DNA of 64,000 bases from Adhaeribacter pallidiroseus. GTDB lineage: Bacteria; Bacteroidota; Bacteroidia; Cytophagales; Hymenobacteraceae. Below the pieces are notes generated by a model. The model worked only from the letters and a program-made list of their open reading frames with translations. It was not told where the DNA came from and did not search any database. Each line of letters starts with the position of its first letter. Positions within the stretch are counted from its first letter, which is position 1. Shown here piece by piece: positions 1 through 8,627 of the stretch. The stretch is taken from NCBI RefSeq assembly GCF_003340495.1, contig NZ_QASA01000001.1:2914001-2978000 (forward strand), in the 5' to 3' direction. The position numbers and the translations under genes were made by a program.

Positions 1-3000
1 CTGTTAATATAAAAGCATTATTACTGCTACATATAGTTTGATTAAAGGGAGACAAAGTAGTTACAGGACTTTCCATAACAGTAACAATTTTACTTCCTGA
101 AACAGAACAGCCATTTTGAGTAAAGGAATAAATTAAGGTGTGATTTCCAATTCCTGCTTCCAGAGGAGAGAAAATTCCCGTTGAACTTACTCCCTTTCCT
201 AACCAGGTTCCTCCGGCCGGACTAAATCCGCTTAGTTGAATTGTACCTGCACCTATACAAATTGACTGATCACTGCCGGCATTCACTTCTGGTGGGCTAG
301 TAATTGTTACAGCAATCTTGGTTCGCTTACTTTCACACCCATTTACCATCGTGGATATATAATAATCAGTTGTTCCAACTTTGTTGGATTTAGTAAGTAA
401 ACTTATATCCAAGGCAGAACCACCTTCAGGAACAGAGTACCACCTTATATAATCCTGGGTTCCTGCTAAAAGAGTGTCCACATGGGAGTCTAGGCAATAA
501 AACCATTTTGTAGGAACCTGTGGTGCTTGCGGCTCAGGAGTAACAATTATGTCTCTTGTGGCAGTGGTGGTACAACCATTTAGCGTATAAGAATAAGTAA
601 TAAGGTGAGTCCCTACTCCAGCTTCATGAGGGTTAAAAATTCCGTTGGAAACTCCATTGCCACTATACGTGCCGCCTTCAGGAAAACCACCCGTTAAATT
701 AATGACGGATTGGCCAAGGCATACCGGAATTAAAGACGCAAAGGAAACATTTGGTCGGCTTTTTACCATAACATCCAGGGTTGCTATACCGGTGCATCCA
801 TTACTGTTCGTATAAGTATAGATGATGGTATTTTTACCTATTTTAGCTAGTGCCGGATTAAATATTCCCCTGGTTACACCTGGACCTGAATAATTACCTC
901 CCGCGGGACTAGCCGCAGGTAAGTTAATGGGAGCCGCATCCTGGCATATAGGACCTAAACCGGTTAAAATTCTTACTTCTGGTGTAGGAATAACATTTAT
1001 GGTATGGTTTACCTTAGTTTCACAACCAGCCGCGTTTCTGCCGGTTACAGTTATGGTAGTATCTCTTTTTACATTAGTTAAACTAAATGATGCGCCAGTT
1101 TTGCCATTGCCCCAATTGTAGGTGCTGGCTCCGGATGCAGTTAAAGTTAAATCAGTTCCCTCACAAACTATTCCAGGAGAGATTCTGATTACAGGAAAAT
1201 CTTCGACCATTATTTTTTTACTATAGGTGTTTCCGGTTCCTATTGCATTAGTAGAAGTTAATGATACGGTGTAAGTTCCTGGCTTTTCAAACTTTATCTG
1301 TGGATTTCTTTCGGAAGAAGCTGCGGGAACAGCTCCCGGTATACTCCAGTTCCAGGAACTTGGATTTTCACTGGATGCATCCGAAAATTGAATAGTACCT
1401 CCTACACAAATAGAGTTTGCCGAAGTAAAATAAGAAACCGGAGGTACTGGCCGGAATAGTAAAGCCAAATCTGAGCGGAAGGAAATAATGTTACTCTGAA
1501 AACTAAAAATCGGCTTTATGTTTATTTCCTGGTTTAATATCAATCCCCTTTTTAAAGGCAAAGCAAATAAAACATTATCCTGTTTTTTTGAAAAAGAAAT
1601 TAAATTGTTATGATAATTTAAATAAGAATCAACCCCATCATTAATTTTAACTAACCTCATATTTTCTGTGGCACTAGTATCCGTTAAACCAACAAAACTT
1701 CCGCCCGCAGCAAAGTTTAGGTTATCGCGGTATGTTTTATCGGGCAAGCGGTTATAGGAAATGTTGTTCCCAGCAGTTTTACCAAACAAAATTATTTTGT
1801 CATTTTTCACGTCCATGCCTTTTAAAGGTTCCTCTTCAGACGTACCAACCTGTTTCAACCAACTTAGCGAACCCGACTTATTTAACTTACCTAAAAATAT
1901 ATCTTTATGCCCATCCGCGGGATTATAGTTATTTGAAAGTGAATACTTATCGAGTGCAAATTCTCCTGCAAAAATACCCGATACATACAAATTATCTTGC
2001 TTGTCCAGGTTAAGGTACAAAGGTGTAATGTGCAGGGCTGCTTCTCCTATTTTCACGGGAGGATTGGATCTGAACAAAACATTTCCGGACGCATCATATT
2101 TATCTAATACTAAAGCATCAACCCGCAAACCCCAGATTTTGCTTTGACTATCTATTTTAAGATCAGAATATCCCTGAGCTTTGGTCCACAAAATTTTTCC
2201 GTTTTTATCTAACTTGCAAAGCTTCGTTTCACTACCACAATACACATTTAAATTATTGTCTAAAGCTAAAGTTGTTTTAGAAGTAGTATAGGTATCTAAG
2301 TAAGTAGCATGCCATTGAAGAATGCCATTTTTGTTGTATTTTAAAATAACTACTGCCGTGTTATTATGCCCGTCATGAGGAGGATCAAATATTACAGAAC
2401 TGCCATCTGTCGAAAAGGCTTGTATACTATCCAGGTGTTCACCGTGGAAATAAGAAACGTAAACATTACCTTCTACATCCGTTTTTACATCACCTCCTTT
2501 TACCCAATTAGATGCGTGACTTAAATAAGTCGCCCATTGGACTAAACCTTTTGAATTATATTTAACAAGCGTCTGCCAGTTATCCCGGTGATTCGCAGAT
2601 TGTTTCTTTACTACCAGATCATCGCCAGCCGGGCTATAATGATACGTACCATACTGCGCAAATTCGCTTTTCAAGAAAGTATAGCTATTTTCTTCTGAAT
2701 CATATGTACTTCCGATAGCAGCCATTTCTCCATATACCGAACTTAACGAATAGGATTGCGGTGCTGGCGTTACCGGATTAATGACTGTTACGGTGCGGAT
2801 CGTCACATCTACACAACCATCCGGACCAGTACAAGTTAATGTTATATTATAGGTACCCGGTGTAGGGTAAGTAATTGTTGCAGGATTTTTTTCGGTAGAA
2901 TTAAGGATGGAAGCCCCCGGCCCAAAATTCCATTCGTATTTTCCGTTTTCATTTAAGGAAGAATTTAAAATTGTAACGGCTTCGCCTACTTCCGGATTGT

Positions 3001-5383
3001 AGGTATTAACTGTAAAGTAAGCCGATGGTCCGGAAACTTTCACTGTAACTGTTTGCAATAAAGTGGTGGTGCAATAACTTTTTTTGGCAGCTACGCTAAA
3101 CGTAGTAGCTTTCGAGAGGGGACCGGTTTGAAATTTTAACGTGTCCCCGTTTCCCATTTGCGGAGCACCAATATCCAGAAAACCATTTTGCAACTGATAC
3201 AAAACCTCTGGTTCTGATTTTACAACATAAATTACAGGAGCTTCCTTTTTACAGATAACTGGAGTATTTGTTTGTACTTTAATATGGGGATTTACAAACA
3301 AGTTAAAAAAATACTTTTTACTAAGTGTATCCGAACCACATTCGTTTAAAGCGGTTCCTTTTACCCGTATATAGGTATTTTCTTTAATTGGATTGGTAAA
3401 AAAATCAGTATAAGTATTTTCGGGATAGATGGTATCAATGAGTTGGTTACCTTGGTAGATTTCGTACTTAGCCCTAGGCACAACATTATAAAGTACTACT
3501 CTTGTATAACTGCCATAGCATAAAATATCTTGGTTAGCCTGTATGGTAAAGTCGGTAATCTTGGGTAATGGAGTAACCTGAATGGTTTTTACGGCCGATT
3601 TATTACAAAAAGTATAGGTAAGGCGATGCTCTCCTACGCCAGCCATTGCCGGATTAAACATACCGGCAGAACTAACACCCTTACCTGACCAGGTACCGCC
3701 TAATGGAGCATATCCGGTTATAAGCCGGGGTAAAGCATTTACACAAATTGTTTCGTTTAAACCTAAATCTATATTAGTGGGAGTGGCTTGAACTTCTATA
3801 ACCTCTGAATAAGGGGAGTAACATCCGGCCGCATCTTTAACTCTTAACCGGTAAAAACCCGAACTGGAAACCATAATTTTTTCTGTACTCTGACCATTAC
3901 TCCACTGATAACCTGCCATACCAGTTGGTCCGGAAAGTTGTACTTGCCCTCCTGCACAAAAAACGGTTGGTCCAGCGGCCTGAATAGATGGTTTAGCCAA
4001 AGTGGGTAATTGGATGTCCACCAAAGCGGTATCATTCAGAAAATAATCCGGGCAGCCTAAATTTCTTACTTTTACTTTAATTACATTTTTACCAATTGCT
4101 AAAAAATCCGGGTATAGATTAATAGTTAATGAACCTGTCTTACCATCTTTCATGTCGCTAACAGGCGTATTGCCAATATAAGCGACATAGCTTGTCCCTA
4201 CTTCGGTGCGAGGTAAACTTATGGTGGCAGACTTCCCGTTACAATTAACACTCCCATTAACTGCCAACGTTTTATCCGCTGGCCGGCAAAAAGTATAACC
4301 ATCCTGCAAAGCCAGAAAACAAAGGTTACTTGCCCCGTTTCCGGTTGTAAAGGACCCTCCCGCCAACAATACCGTTCCATCCGGAAGTAAATTAGCCGTA
4401 GCCAGATGCGCTCCGAAGGAACTAGTTTTATTGGCGGTCCAATTTCCACCAGGATTATACACCTGGATGGATTTAGTATCTAAAGGATTGGTAATATCGC
4501 CGAGGCTGTAAAGTAAGACCCTACCATCAGATAAAGTAACCATGGACGCCACTCCCACATTGGTTAACAAATTTCCCGTTCGGGCAAAATACTCCCCTTG
4601 CGGATTGTAAACCTCGGCACCTAACTGATCGGTAGAATTAAACTCCTGCGTTCCTACCAGCAAAAAATATCCTGAATTTAGCCGTACTATGGAATGAAAA
4701 GAGTGTTTATAAACCGTAGGTGCACTTAGTAACGCCCATTTCTGAGATACGGGATCAAAGATTTCGGCCCGATTAGGATTGTATTGACCACCGGTGGCTA
4801 ATACTTTGCCATTGTCCAGCATAACCATGGCTAAACCAGCCCCATGCTCCAGTTGCATGTCCCCTGAAGCAGTCCAGGAATCCTCCGCAGGATTGTAAAT
4901 TTCGGACTTAGTGCCATTAAGACCTCCTGCTACTAGAACTCTGCCATCGCGTAATTTCACCGCGGCATGATGGCTGCGTGGTGTAAGCATATTACTTACA
5001 TTCCGCCAGCTTCCCGATGTGGCGTTATATACTTCACAGGATGAAATTGACTCTTCTTTTTGGTTCATTCCACCTATGGCCAACACGCTGCCATCATGCA
5101 GTATAACCGAAGGAAACTCTTCTCTTGCCTCGTGCAAACTTCCGGTTAAACTCCAAGTTTTAGTGTTAGAATCATAAACCTCAGCTGATGAGAGTATGAT
5201 CTTATTTTGCATATACCCGTTATTGCCTCCAAAAATGAGTACGTTGCCATTAGAAAGTACTTGCGACTCATGGTCCCAGCGGGCTACCTTTAAAGAACCG
5301 GTCGGGGATATTGTTTGAGCGAAAGTAGGCAGGTAATAGAAAAAAATAAAAACTATTAGTAGAGGTATTCTCGATAAACGCAC
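1..5383 (-). CDS. Giant secreted multidomain surface protein, 3' end beyond the window
   Basis: I read this minus-strand frame codon by codon from 5383 to the left edge and found no stop, so at least 1,794 residues are encoded and the C-terminus lies outside. The start is a GTG at 5383 (an in-frame TAG lies four codons upstream), followed by a clear signal peptide ending near the residues PTFAQ. Kelch/galactose-oxidase-like repeats fill about residues 25-370, with recurring GxVLxxGG-type blades. A PKD-like domain lies at about 785-865, a second propeller-like region (repeated DxxxNxYV and KxDKNGxxxW motifs) at about 900-1300, and another PKD at about 1312-1385. Four adhesin-like repeats (core GGTWxGxGVxxxGxFNP) lie near 555-595, 1487-1528, 1565-1608 and 1720-1767. 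Such proteins are usually exported by the type IX system, and the sorting domain would lie off the edge. The role is probably adhesion or surface polymer binding; no enzyme function can be assigned. Confidence 0.9.
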   Translation of the reverse strand, partial: MRLSRIPLLIVFIFFYYLPTFAQTISPTGSLKVARWDHESQVLSNGNVLIFGGNNGYMQNKIILSSAEVYDSNTKTWSLTGSLHEAREEFPSVILHDGSVLAIGGMNQKEESISSCEVYNATSGSWRNVSNMLTPRSHHAAVKLRDGRVLVAGGLNGTKSEIYNPAEDSWTASGDMQLEHGAGLAMVMLDNGKVLATGGQYNPNRAEIFDPVSQKWALLSAPTVYKHSFHSIVRLNSGYFLLVGTQEFNSTDQLGAEVYNPQGEYFARTGNLLTNVGVASMVTLSDGRVLLYSLGDITNPLDTKSIQVYNPGGNWTANKTSSFGAHLATANLLPDGTVLLAGGSFTTGNGASNLCFLALQDGYTFCRPADKTLAVNGSVNCNGKSATISLPRTEVGTSYVAYIGNTPVSDMKDGKTGSLTINLYPDFLAIGKNVIKVKVRNLGCPDYFLNDTALVDIQLPTLAKPSIQAAGPTVFCAGGQVQLSGPTGMAGYQWSNGQSTEKIMVSSSGFYRLRVKDAAGCYSPYSEVIEVQATPTNIDLGLNETICVNALPRLITGYAPLGGTWSGKGVSSAGMFNPAMAGVGEHRLTYTFCNKSAVKTIQVTPLPKITDFTIQANQDILCYGSYTRVVLYNVVPRAKYEIYQGNQLIDTIYPENTYTDFFTNPIKENTYIRVKGTALNECGSDTLSKKYFFNLFVNPHIKVQTNTPVICKKEAPVIYVVKSEPEVLYQLQNGFLDIGAPQMGNGDTLKFQTGPLSKATTFSVAAKKSYCTTTLLQTVTVKVSGPSAYFTVNTYNPEVGEAVTILNSSLNENGKYEWNFGPGASILNSTEKNPATITYPTPGTYNITLTCTGPDGCVDVTIRTVTVINPVTPAPQSYSLSSVYGEMAAIGSTYDSEENSYTFLKSEFAQYGTYHYSPAGDDLVVKKQSANHRDNWQTLVKYNSKGLVQWATYLSHASNWVKGGDVKTDVEGNVYVSYFHGEHLDSIQAFSTDGSSVIFDPPHDGHNNTAVVILKYNKNGILQWHATYLDTYTTSKTTLALDNNLNVYCGSETKLCKLDKNGKILWTKAQGYSDLKIDSQSKIWGLRVDALVLDKYDASGNVLFRSNPPVKIGEAALHITPLYLNLDKQDNLYVSGIFAGEFALDKYSLSNNYNPADGHKDIFLGKLNKSGSLSWLKQVGTSEEEPLKGMDVKNDKIILFGKTAGNNISYNRLPDKTYRDNLNFAAGGSFVGLTDTSATENMRLVKINDGVDSYLNYHNNLISFSKKQDNVLFALPLKRGLILNQEINIKPIFSFQSNIISFRSDLALLFRPVPPVSYFTSANSICVGGTIQFSDASSENPSSWNWSIPGAVPAASSERNPQIKFEKPGTYTVSLTSTNAIGTGNTYSKKIMVEDFPVIRISPGIVCEGTDLTLTASGASTYNWGNGKTGASFSLTNVKRDTTITVTGRNAAGCETKVNHTINVIPTPEVRILTGLGPICQDAAPINLPAASPAGGNYSGPGVTRGIFNPALAKIGKNTIIYTYTNSNGCTGIATLDVMVKSRPNVSFASLIPVCLGQSVINLTGGFPEGGTYSGNGVSNGIFNPHEAGVGTHLITYSYTLNGCTTTATRDIIVTPEPQAPQVPTKWFYCLDSHVDTLLAGTQDYIRWYSVPEGGSALDISLLTKSNKVGTTDYYISTMVNGCESKRTKIAVTITSPPEVNAGSDQSICIGAGTIQLSGFSPAGGTWLGKGVSSTGIFSPLEAGIGNHTLIYSFTQNGCSVSGSKIVTVMESPVTTLSPFNQTICSSNNAFILT

Positions 5384-6101
5384 TTTTAAAATCTAAATGT
5401 AATACTTAATCAGTCTAAATTTTTAATTTATTTTCATTGATTTACCCGATAACTGATTCAAGGTAATCTTGAAATTGTTCCTGTACTTAGCCAATAATAT
5501 TCCAAGTTAATTTATATATTTAGATGAATAATTATACCACTTGTATATTACTTAGTAAAAGCTAAGTATCGGGTTTTGTATTATCATTATATCGGAATAA
5601 TGCTAATTTAAATTTTACCTGATAGCAGGTTAACAAAAATGCCTTATAGCATGTATCTCGGAAGAGCAGCAAATTCAGATTGCGTAATCCCAAAATAGAC
5701 AGCAGTGATATTTCCCAGTCCGAAGTCTATACTAATTCTGAAATTGCTTTTGTGGGAATTGTAATCAATGAGCAAGAACTACGACTGCATTTCAATGAAA
5801 ATGATTCAGCCAGTATAAAACGTTACAGTAGTCTTTTTTAAGGAGACTAACCCGTAACTTATTGCATTTACAACCAACCTGATTAAGTTGTATACCGAAT
5901 AACAGGGTCTTTTTTTACAGTCTAATTTCTCTTTAATTTATTTTTCTTAAATTTTTCTATTGACACAGAGTTAAAGTCGGAGCATTTATTATAGAACGAA
6001 TTGACATTCCAGAAAGCTTTGTTCGGTGGGTTGTAGCCCGATGAATTTTAAAGACTGTCTCCTTATAATTTTTATTTTTATCCCTTGTAAGCTATATAAA
6101 T
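5384..6101. other. Intergenic stretch with a possible dead gene fragment
   Basis: This is an AT-rich spacer upstream of the giant surface gene and must hold its promoter. On the minus strand TACATTTA, close to the TAnnTTTG box of Bacteroidota, lies just before the GTG start. A short open frame at 5650-5841 (separate entry) is the only coding-like part. The similar words AAGGAGACTAA near 5841 and CTGTCTCCTTATAA near 6053 are in opposite orientation but too imperfect to call element ends. Confidence 0.4.
5650..5841 (+). pseudogene. Possible C-terminal gene fragment without a start codon
   Basis: An open frame of about 63 codons begins after a TAG at 5647-5649 and ends with TAA at 5839-5841. 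It has no ATG, GTG or TTG at a sensible position. Its residues are protein-like (the end reads SASIKRYSSLF, with a hydrophobic FVGIVI strand before it) and composition is balanced, which suggests the remnant of a gene whose 5' part was lost. I do not recognise a family. It could equally be a chance open frame. Confidence 0.2.
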
Positions 6102-6287
6102 ATGATGGCCAGAAATGCGCTTGATTACAAAAAGAGGCAGTTTAGATACAAAATTTGTGAAAAAGAATCAGAATTTCTACGTGAATCAAAAAGAGTTATT
6201 CTTAATCATTTTTCATTTGAGATGAAATTTGCCTTCGCATATCAATTACTCGCCGCTAACAACGCTTTCATTTTTAGTTTTCGCTGA
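6102..6287 (+). CDS. Possible 61-residue basic hypothetical protein
   Basis: This short ATG-started frame encodes a Lys/Arg/Phe-rich peptide (many KK, KR and ESE groups) of 61 residues. No domain, membrane segment or RBS is apparent, and base composition is as AT-rich as the spacer around it. Its stop lies just before the terminator hairpin at 6291-6324, but that hairpin's T-tract faces the minus strand and serves the gene on the other side. It may be a degraded or chance ORF. Confidence 0.2.
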   Translation: MMARNALDYKKRQFRYKICEKESEFLRESKRVILNHFSFEMKFAFAYQLLAANNAFIFSFR

Positions 6288-6290
6288 TCA

Positions 6291-6324
6291 TAAAAAAAAC
6301 CGACAGGTTAGGTCCCCGTCGGTT
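6291..6324 (-). terminator. Rho-independent terminator
   Basis: The arms AACCGAC (6298-6304) and GTCGGTT (6318-6324) form a stem with further inner G-C pairs. On the minus strand it is followed by eight T. It lies 30 bp past the stop of the minus-strand gene at 6355-6909 and closes the transcript that starts at the alcohol dehydrogenase. Confidence 0.75.
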
Positions 6325-6354
6325 ATTTTATTTTTATTAAAATGTAAAATTTAT

Positions 6355-6909
6355 TTAGGAATCGTAGGCGTCGTAGCGATCCAGGTCGTCGTAGGCATTT
6401 AATTGATCATAATCGTCGTCATCTTCGTCTTTATTACTTAACAATATAACCACGCCAGCTACAACGGCGGCGGCTACGGCAAATTTGGTTATCAGGCCAA
6501 TTTTGTCGTGCTTCCATTCGGCTTTGTAACCTTTTTCGGCGAAAATGTTGGGTACGTGACCGTTTTTAAAATCATCGATTACGCCTTCTACTACGTTTAC
6601 CCGGTCGGCTAAAATTAAGGGTAGCCAATGCAGGTAGCTGTTTTCGCTGTAACGGAATGCAAACCGGCGAATCATGCCACTTAAACCTGATGGCGGGGAA
6701 GCGGTGCCAAACACCGCCGATATATTCGGGCGCTCGATGGAATGCAATATTTCCACATCTACGGGTTGTAACGTGGGTCGCTCCCAGCTATAGCCGGATT
6801 GTTCCGCATCGGTGCGGTGGGGCTTCATGGGGTACGTCGGATCGTTTTGCGGATCGGCATCAATGCCCCAGCCTTTGATATGCGAAAAGTCTTTTCTTAA
6901 ATTTTCCAT
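6355..6909 (-). CDS. Hypothetical single-span membrane protein with acidic tail
   Basis: This protein of 184 residues is not assigned to a family I can name. The first 135 residues are soluble and rich in Pro, Asp and His (motifs such as GWGIDADPQNDPTYP). One hydrophobic segment follows at about residues 139-160 (TKFAVAAAVVAGVVILL). The last 24 residues are strongly acidic (DEDDDDYDQ and repeated YD/DD pairs). The gene starts 13 bp after the stop of the zinc alcohol dehydrogenase, so both are almost certainly co-transcribed and end at the hairpin at 6291-6324. It may be a membrane-anchored partner or electron-transfer accessory of the dehydrogenase; that is inference from position only. Confidence 0.8.
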   Translation of the reverse strand: MENLRKDFSHIKGWGIDADPQNDPTYPMKPHRTDAEQSGYSWERPTLQPVDVEILHSIERPNISAVFGTASPPSGLSGMIRRFAFRYSENSYLHWLPLILADRVNVVEGVIDDFKNGHVPNIFAEKGYKAEWKHDKIGLITKFAVAAAVVAGVVILLSNKDEDDDDYDQLNAYDDLDRYDAYDS

Positions 6910-6921
6910 AGTTTTTATACT

Positions 6922-8076
6922 TTACATGCGGGCAGATGGAGGAATAAGAACCGGTTTAATACAGTTGTCCAGTTTAGCCGAAAATAAGCGGTAGCCATCA
7001 GCCACCTCTTCCAGCGGAATGCGGTGCGTAATCAACGCTTTCGGATTGATGATGCCGTTTTGTACGTGCTCAATTAAGCGGGGCAGCAAGCGTTTCACCG
7101 AGGCCTGGTTGGCCCGGATGGTTAATCCTTTGTTCAGCACATTCCCGATAGGTACCAGGTTATCGGTTGGTCCGTATACGCCCACAATCGAAACTATACC
7201 GCCTTTTTTAACCGAATTAATGGCCCAATGCAACGCAGTAGCCGAACCGGCTTGCAATAAGGTTTTCCGACCGGTTATGGTTTGCATGGTATTACCGGCG
7301 GCTTCGGCGCCAACGGCATCAATTACCACATCGGCCCCCATCCAGTCGGTTGTTTTTTTAATAAAAACCACCGGATCTTCCATGTCCCGGAAGTTATAGG
7401 CTTCGCACTGCGCGTAGTTCCGGACAAATTCTAAACGGTATTCGACGTGGTCGATGGAAATAACGCGGCCAGCGCCAAAAAGCCAGGCGCATTTCGCCGC
7501 CATAATTCCTACCGGGCCCGCGCCAAATACGACTACCGTATCACCCGGCTGAATACCGGCCATTTCGGCGGCCTGGTAGCCGGTAGGCACTACGTCGGTG
7601 AGCATTACGGCATCTTCTATATCCATGCCTTCTGGTATAACGGTGGGGCTCACGTTGGCGTAAGGTACCCGTACGTATTCGGCTTGGCCTCCGTGGAAAC
7701 CACCTGCGGTGTGTGAGTAACCAAAAATTCCACCTACCGCTGTAGCCATCGGGTTCGATTCGTGGCAGTTACCAAACAAACCTTGTTTACAAAAATGACA
7801 ACGGCCGCAGGCAATATTAAAAGGTACCAGCACGTGGTCGCCAACTTTTAATTTAGTTACTTCGGAGCCAACTTCTTCTACTACGCCCACAAATTCGTGG
7901 CCGAAGGTTGTGCCGACCCGGGTATCGGGTACGTTACCGTTGTATAAGTGCAAATCCGACCCACAAATGCAGGAGCGGGTAACCCGAACAATGGCATCTT
8001 CGGGATGCTTTATTTCGGGCATTGGCTTTTGTGTGACACGAACCCGTTTTGGTCCGCGATAATCCATTGCTAGCAT
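6922..8076 (-). CDS. Zinc-dependent alcohol dehydrogenase, formaldehyde-dehydrogenase-like
   Basis: This 384-residue medium-chain dehydrogenase oxidises an alcohol or aldehyde adduct with NAD(P). Visible features are the catalytic zinc ligands C38 (in CGSDLH) and H60-E61 (in GHEFVG), the four structural-zinc cysteines C90, C93, C96 and C104, and the Rossmann motif GAGPVG near residue 188. Length and the long insertion around residues 230-280 fit the glutathione-independent formaldehyde dehydrogenase/threonine-dehydrogenase-like branch. The start ATG is at 8076; a second ATG three codons later is an alternative. It is followed after 13 bp by the acidic-tailed membrane protein, so the two form an operon. 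The exact substrate cannot be read from the sequence. Confidence 0.9.
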   Translation of the reverse strand: MLAMDYRGPKRVRVTQKPMPEIKHPEDAIVRVTRSCICGSDLHLYNGNVPDTRVGTTFGHEFVGVVEEVGSEVTKLKVGDHVLVPFNIACGRCHFCKQGLFGNCHESNPMATAVGGIFGYSHTAGGFHGGQAEYVRVPYANVSPTVIPEGMDIEDAVMLTDVVPTGYQAAEMAGIQPGDTVVVFGAGPVGIMAAKCAWLFGAGRVISIDHVEYRLEFVRNYAQCEAYNFRDMEDPVVFIKKTTDWMGADVVIDAVGAEAAGNTMQTITGRKTLLQAGSATALHWAINSVKKGGIVSIVGVYGPTDNLVPIGNVLNKGLTIRANQASVKRLLPRLIEHVQNGIINPKALITHRIPLEEVADGYRLFSAKLDNCIKPVLIPPSARM

Positions 8077-8627
8077 ACGCTTTTGTTTTTCAGTTTAAAA
8101 TAGACCTATTGTACAAATAGAAGCATTCCGGTAATTTCCTGATTTAATTCTAGTTCCGGAACAGTGTTATACAGTACTTGTCTATTCTGGTAAAGTTACA
8201 ACTGGTGCTTTAATCCGCTGCTTTTACGTATTTATACGGTAAATTTTAAATTTTACACGTACTTGTACGCCTATTTCTAACGAATTCGTGCCACGCAAGA
8301 AAAGTTTTGGAAATGGTATTGCTAGTGGCTGATTGTCGTGGGGGCATTTTTCTATTTCCAGGCCCCAAGGATCTCCTTTTTACCTCTCCCTTTTCGAAAC
8401 CTCCCCTAAATACAGGAGATGGGGTTGATCTTGTTTTCTTCTTGCCTTGCTTTGGCTATGGAATGTAACTTTACACCACACCGGAAGCTTAGCTCCGCCT
8501 TGAACGAAACGGCCCTTGTTTATTCTTAGCTGATGTTTCCCTGGATAACTTATTGGTTTAATTAATCCGAATGTGTACTAATCGGGCGATGCTTTAGATT
8601 TAAAGGCGGTTTTTACTTTTTACTGAT
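8077..8627. other. Gene-free spacer, nothing recognisable
   Basis: About 550 bp lie between the dehydrogenase start and the end of the GH30 gene. I see no ORF of quality, no RNA gene and no strong terminator. The segment around 8335-8370 has a short GGGGC/GCCCC inverted pair of uncertain meaning. Confidence 0.5.
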
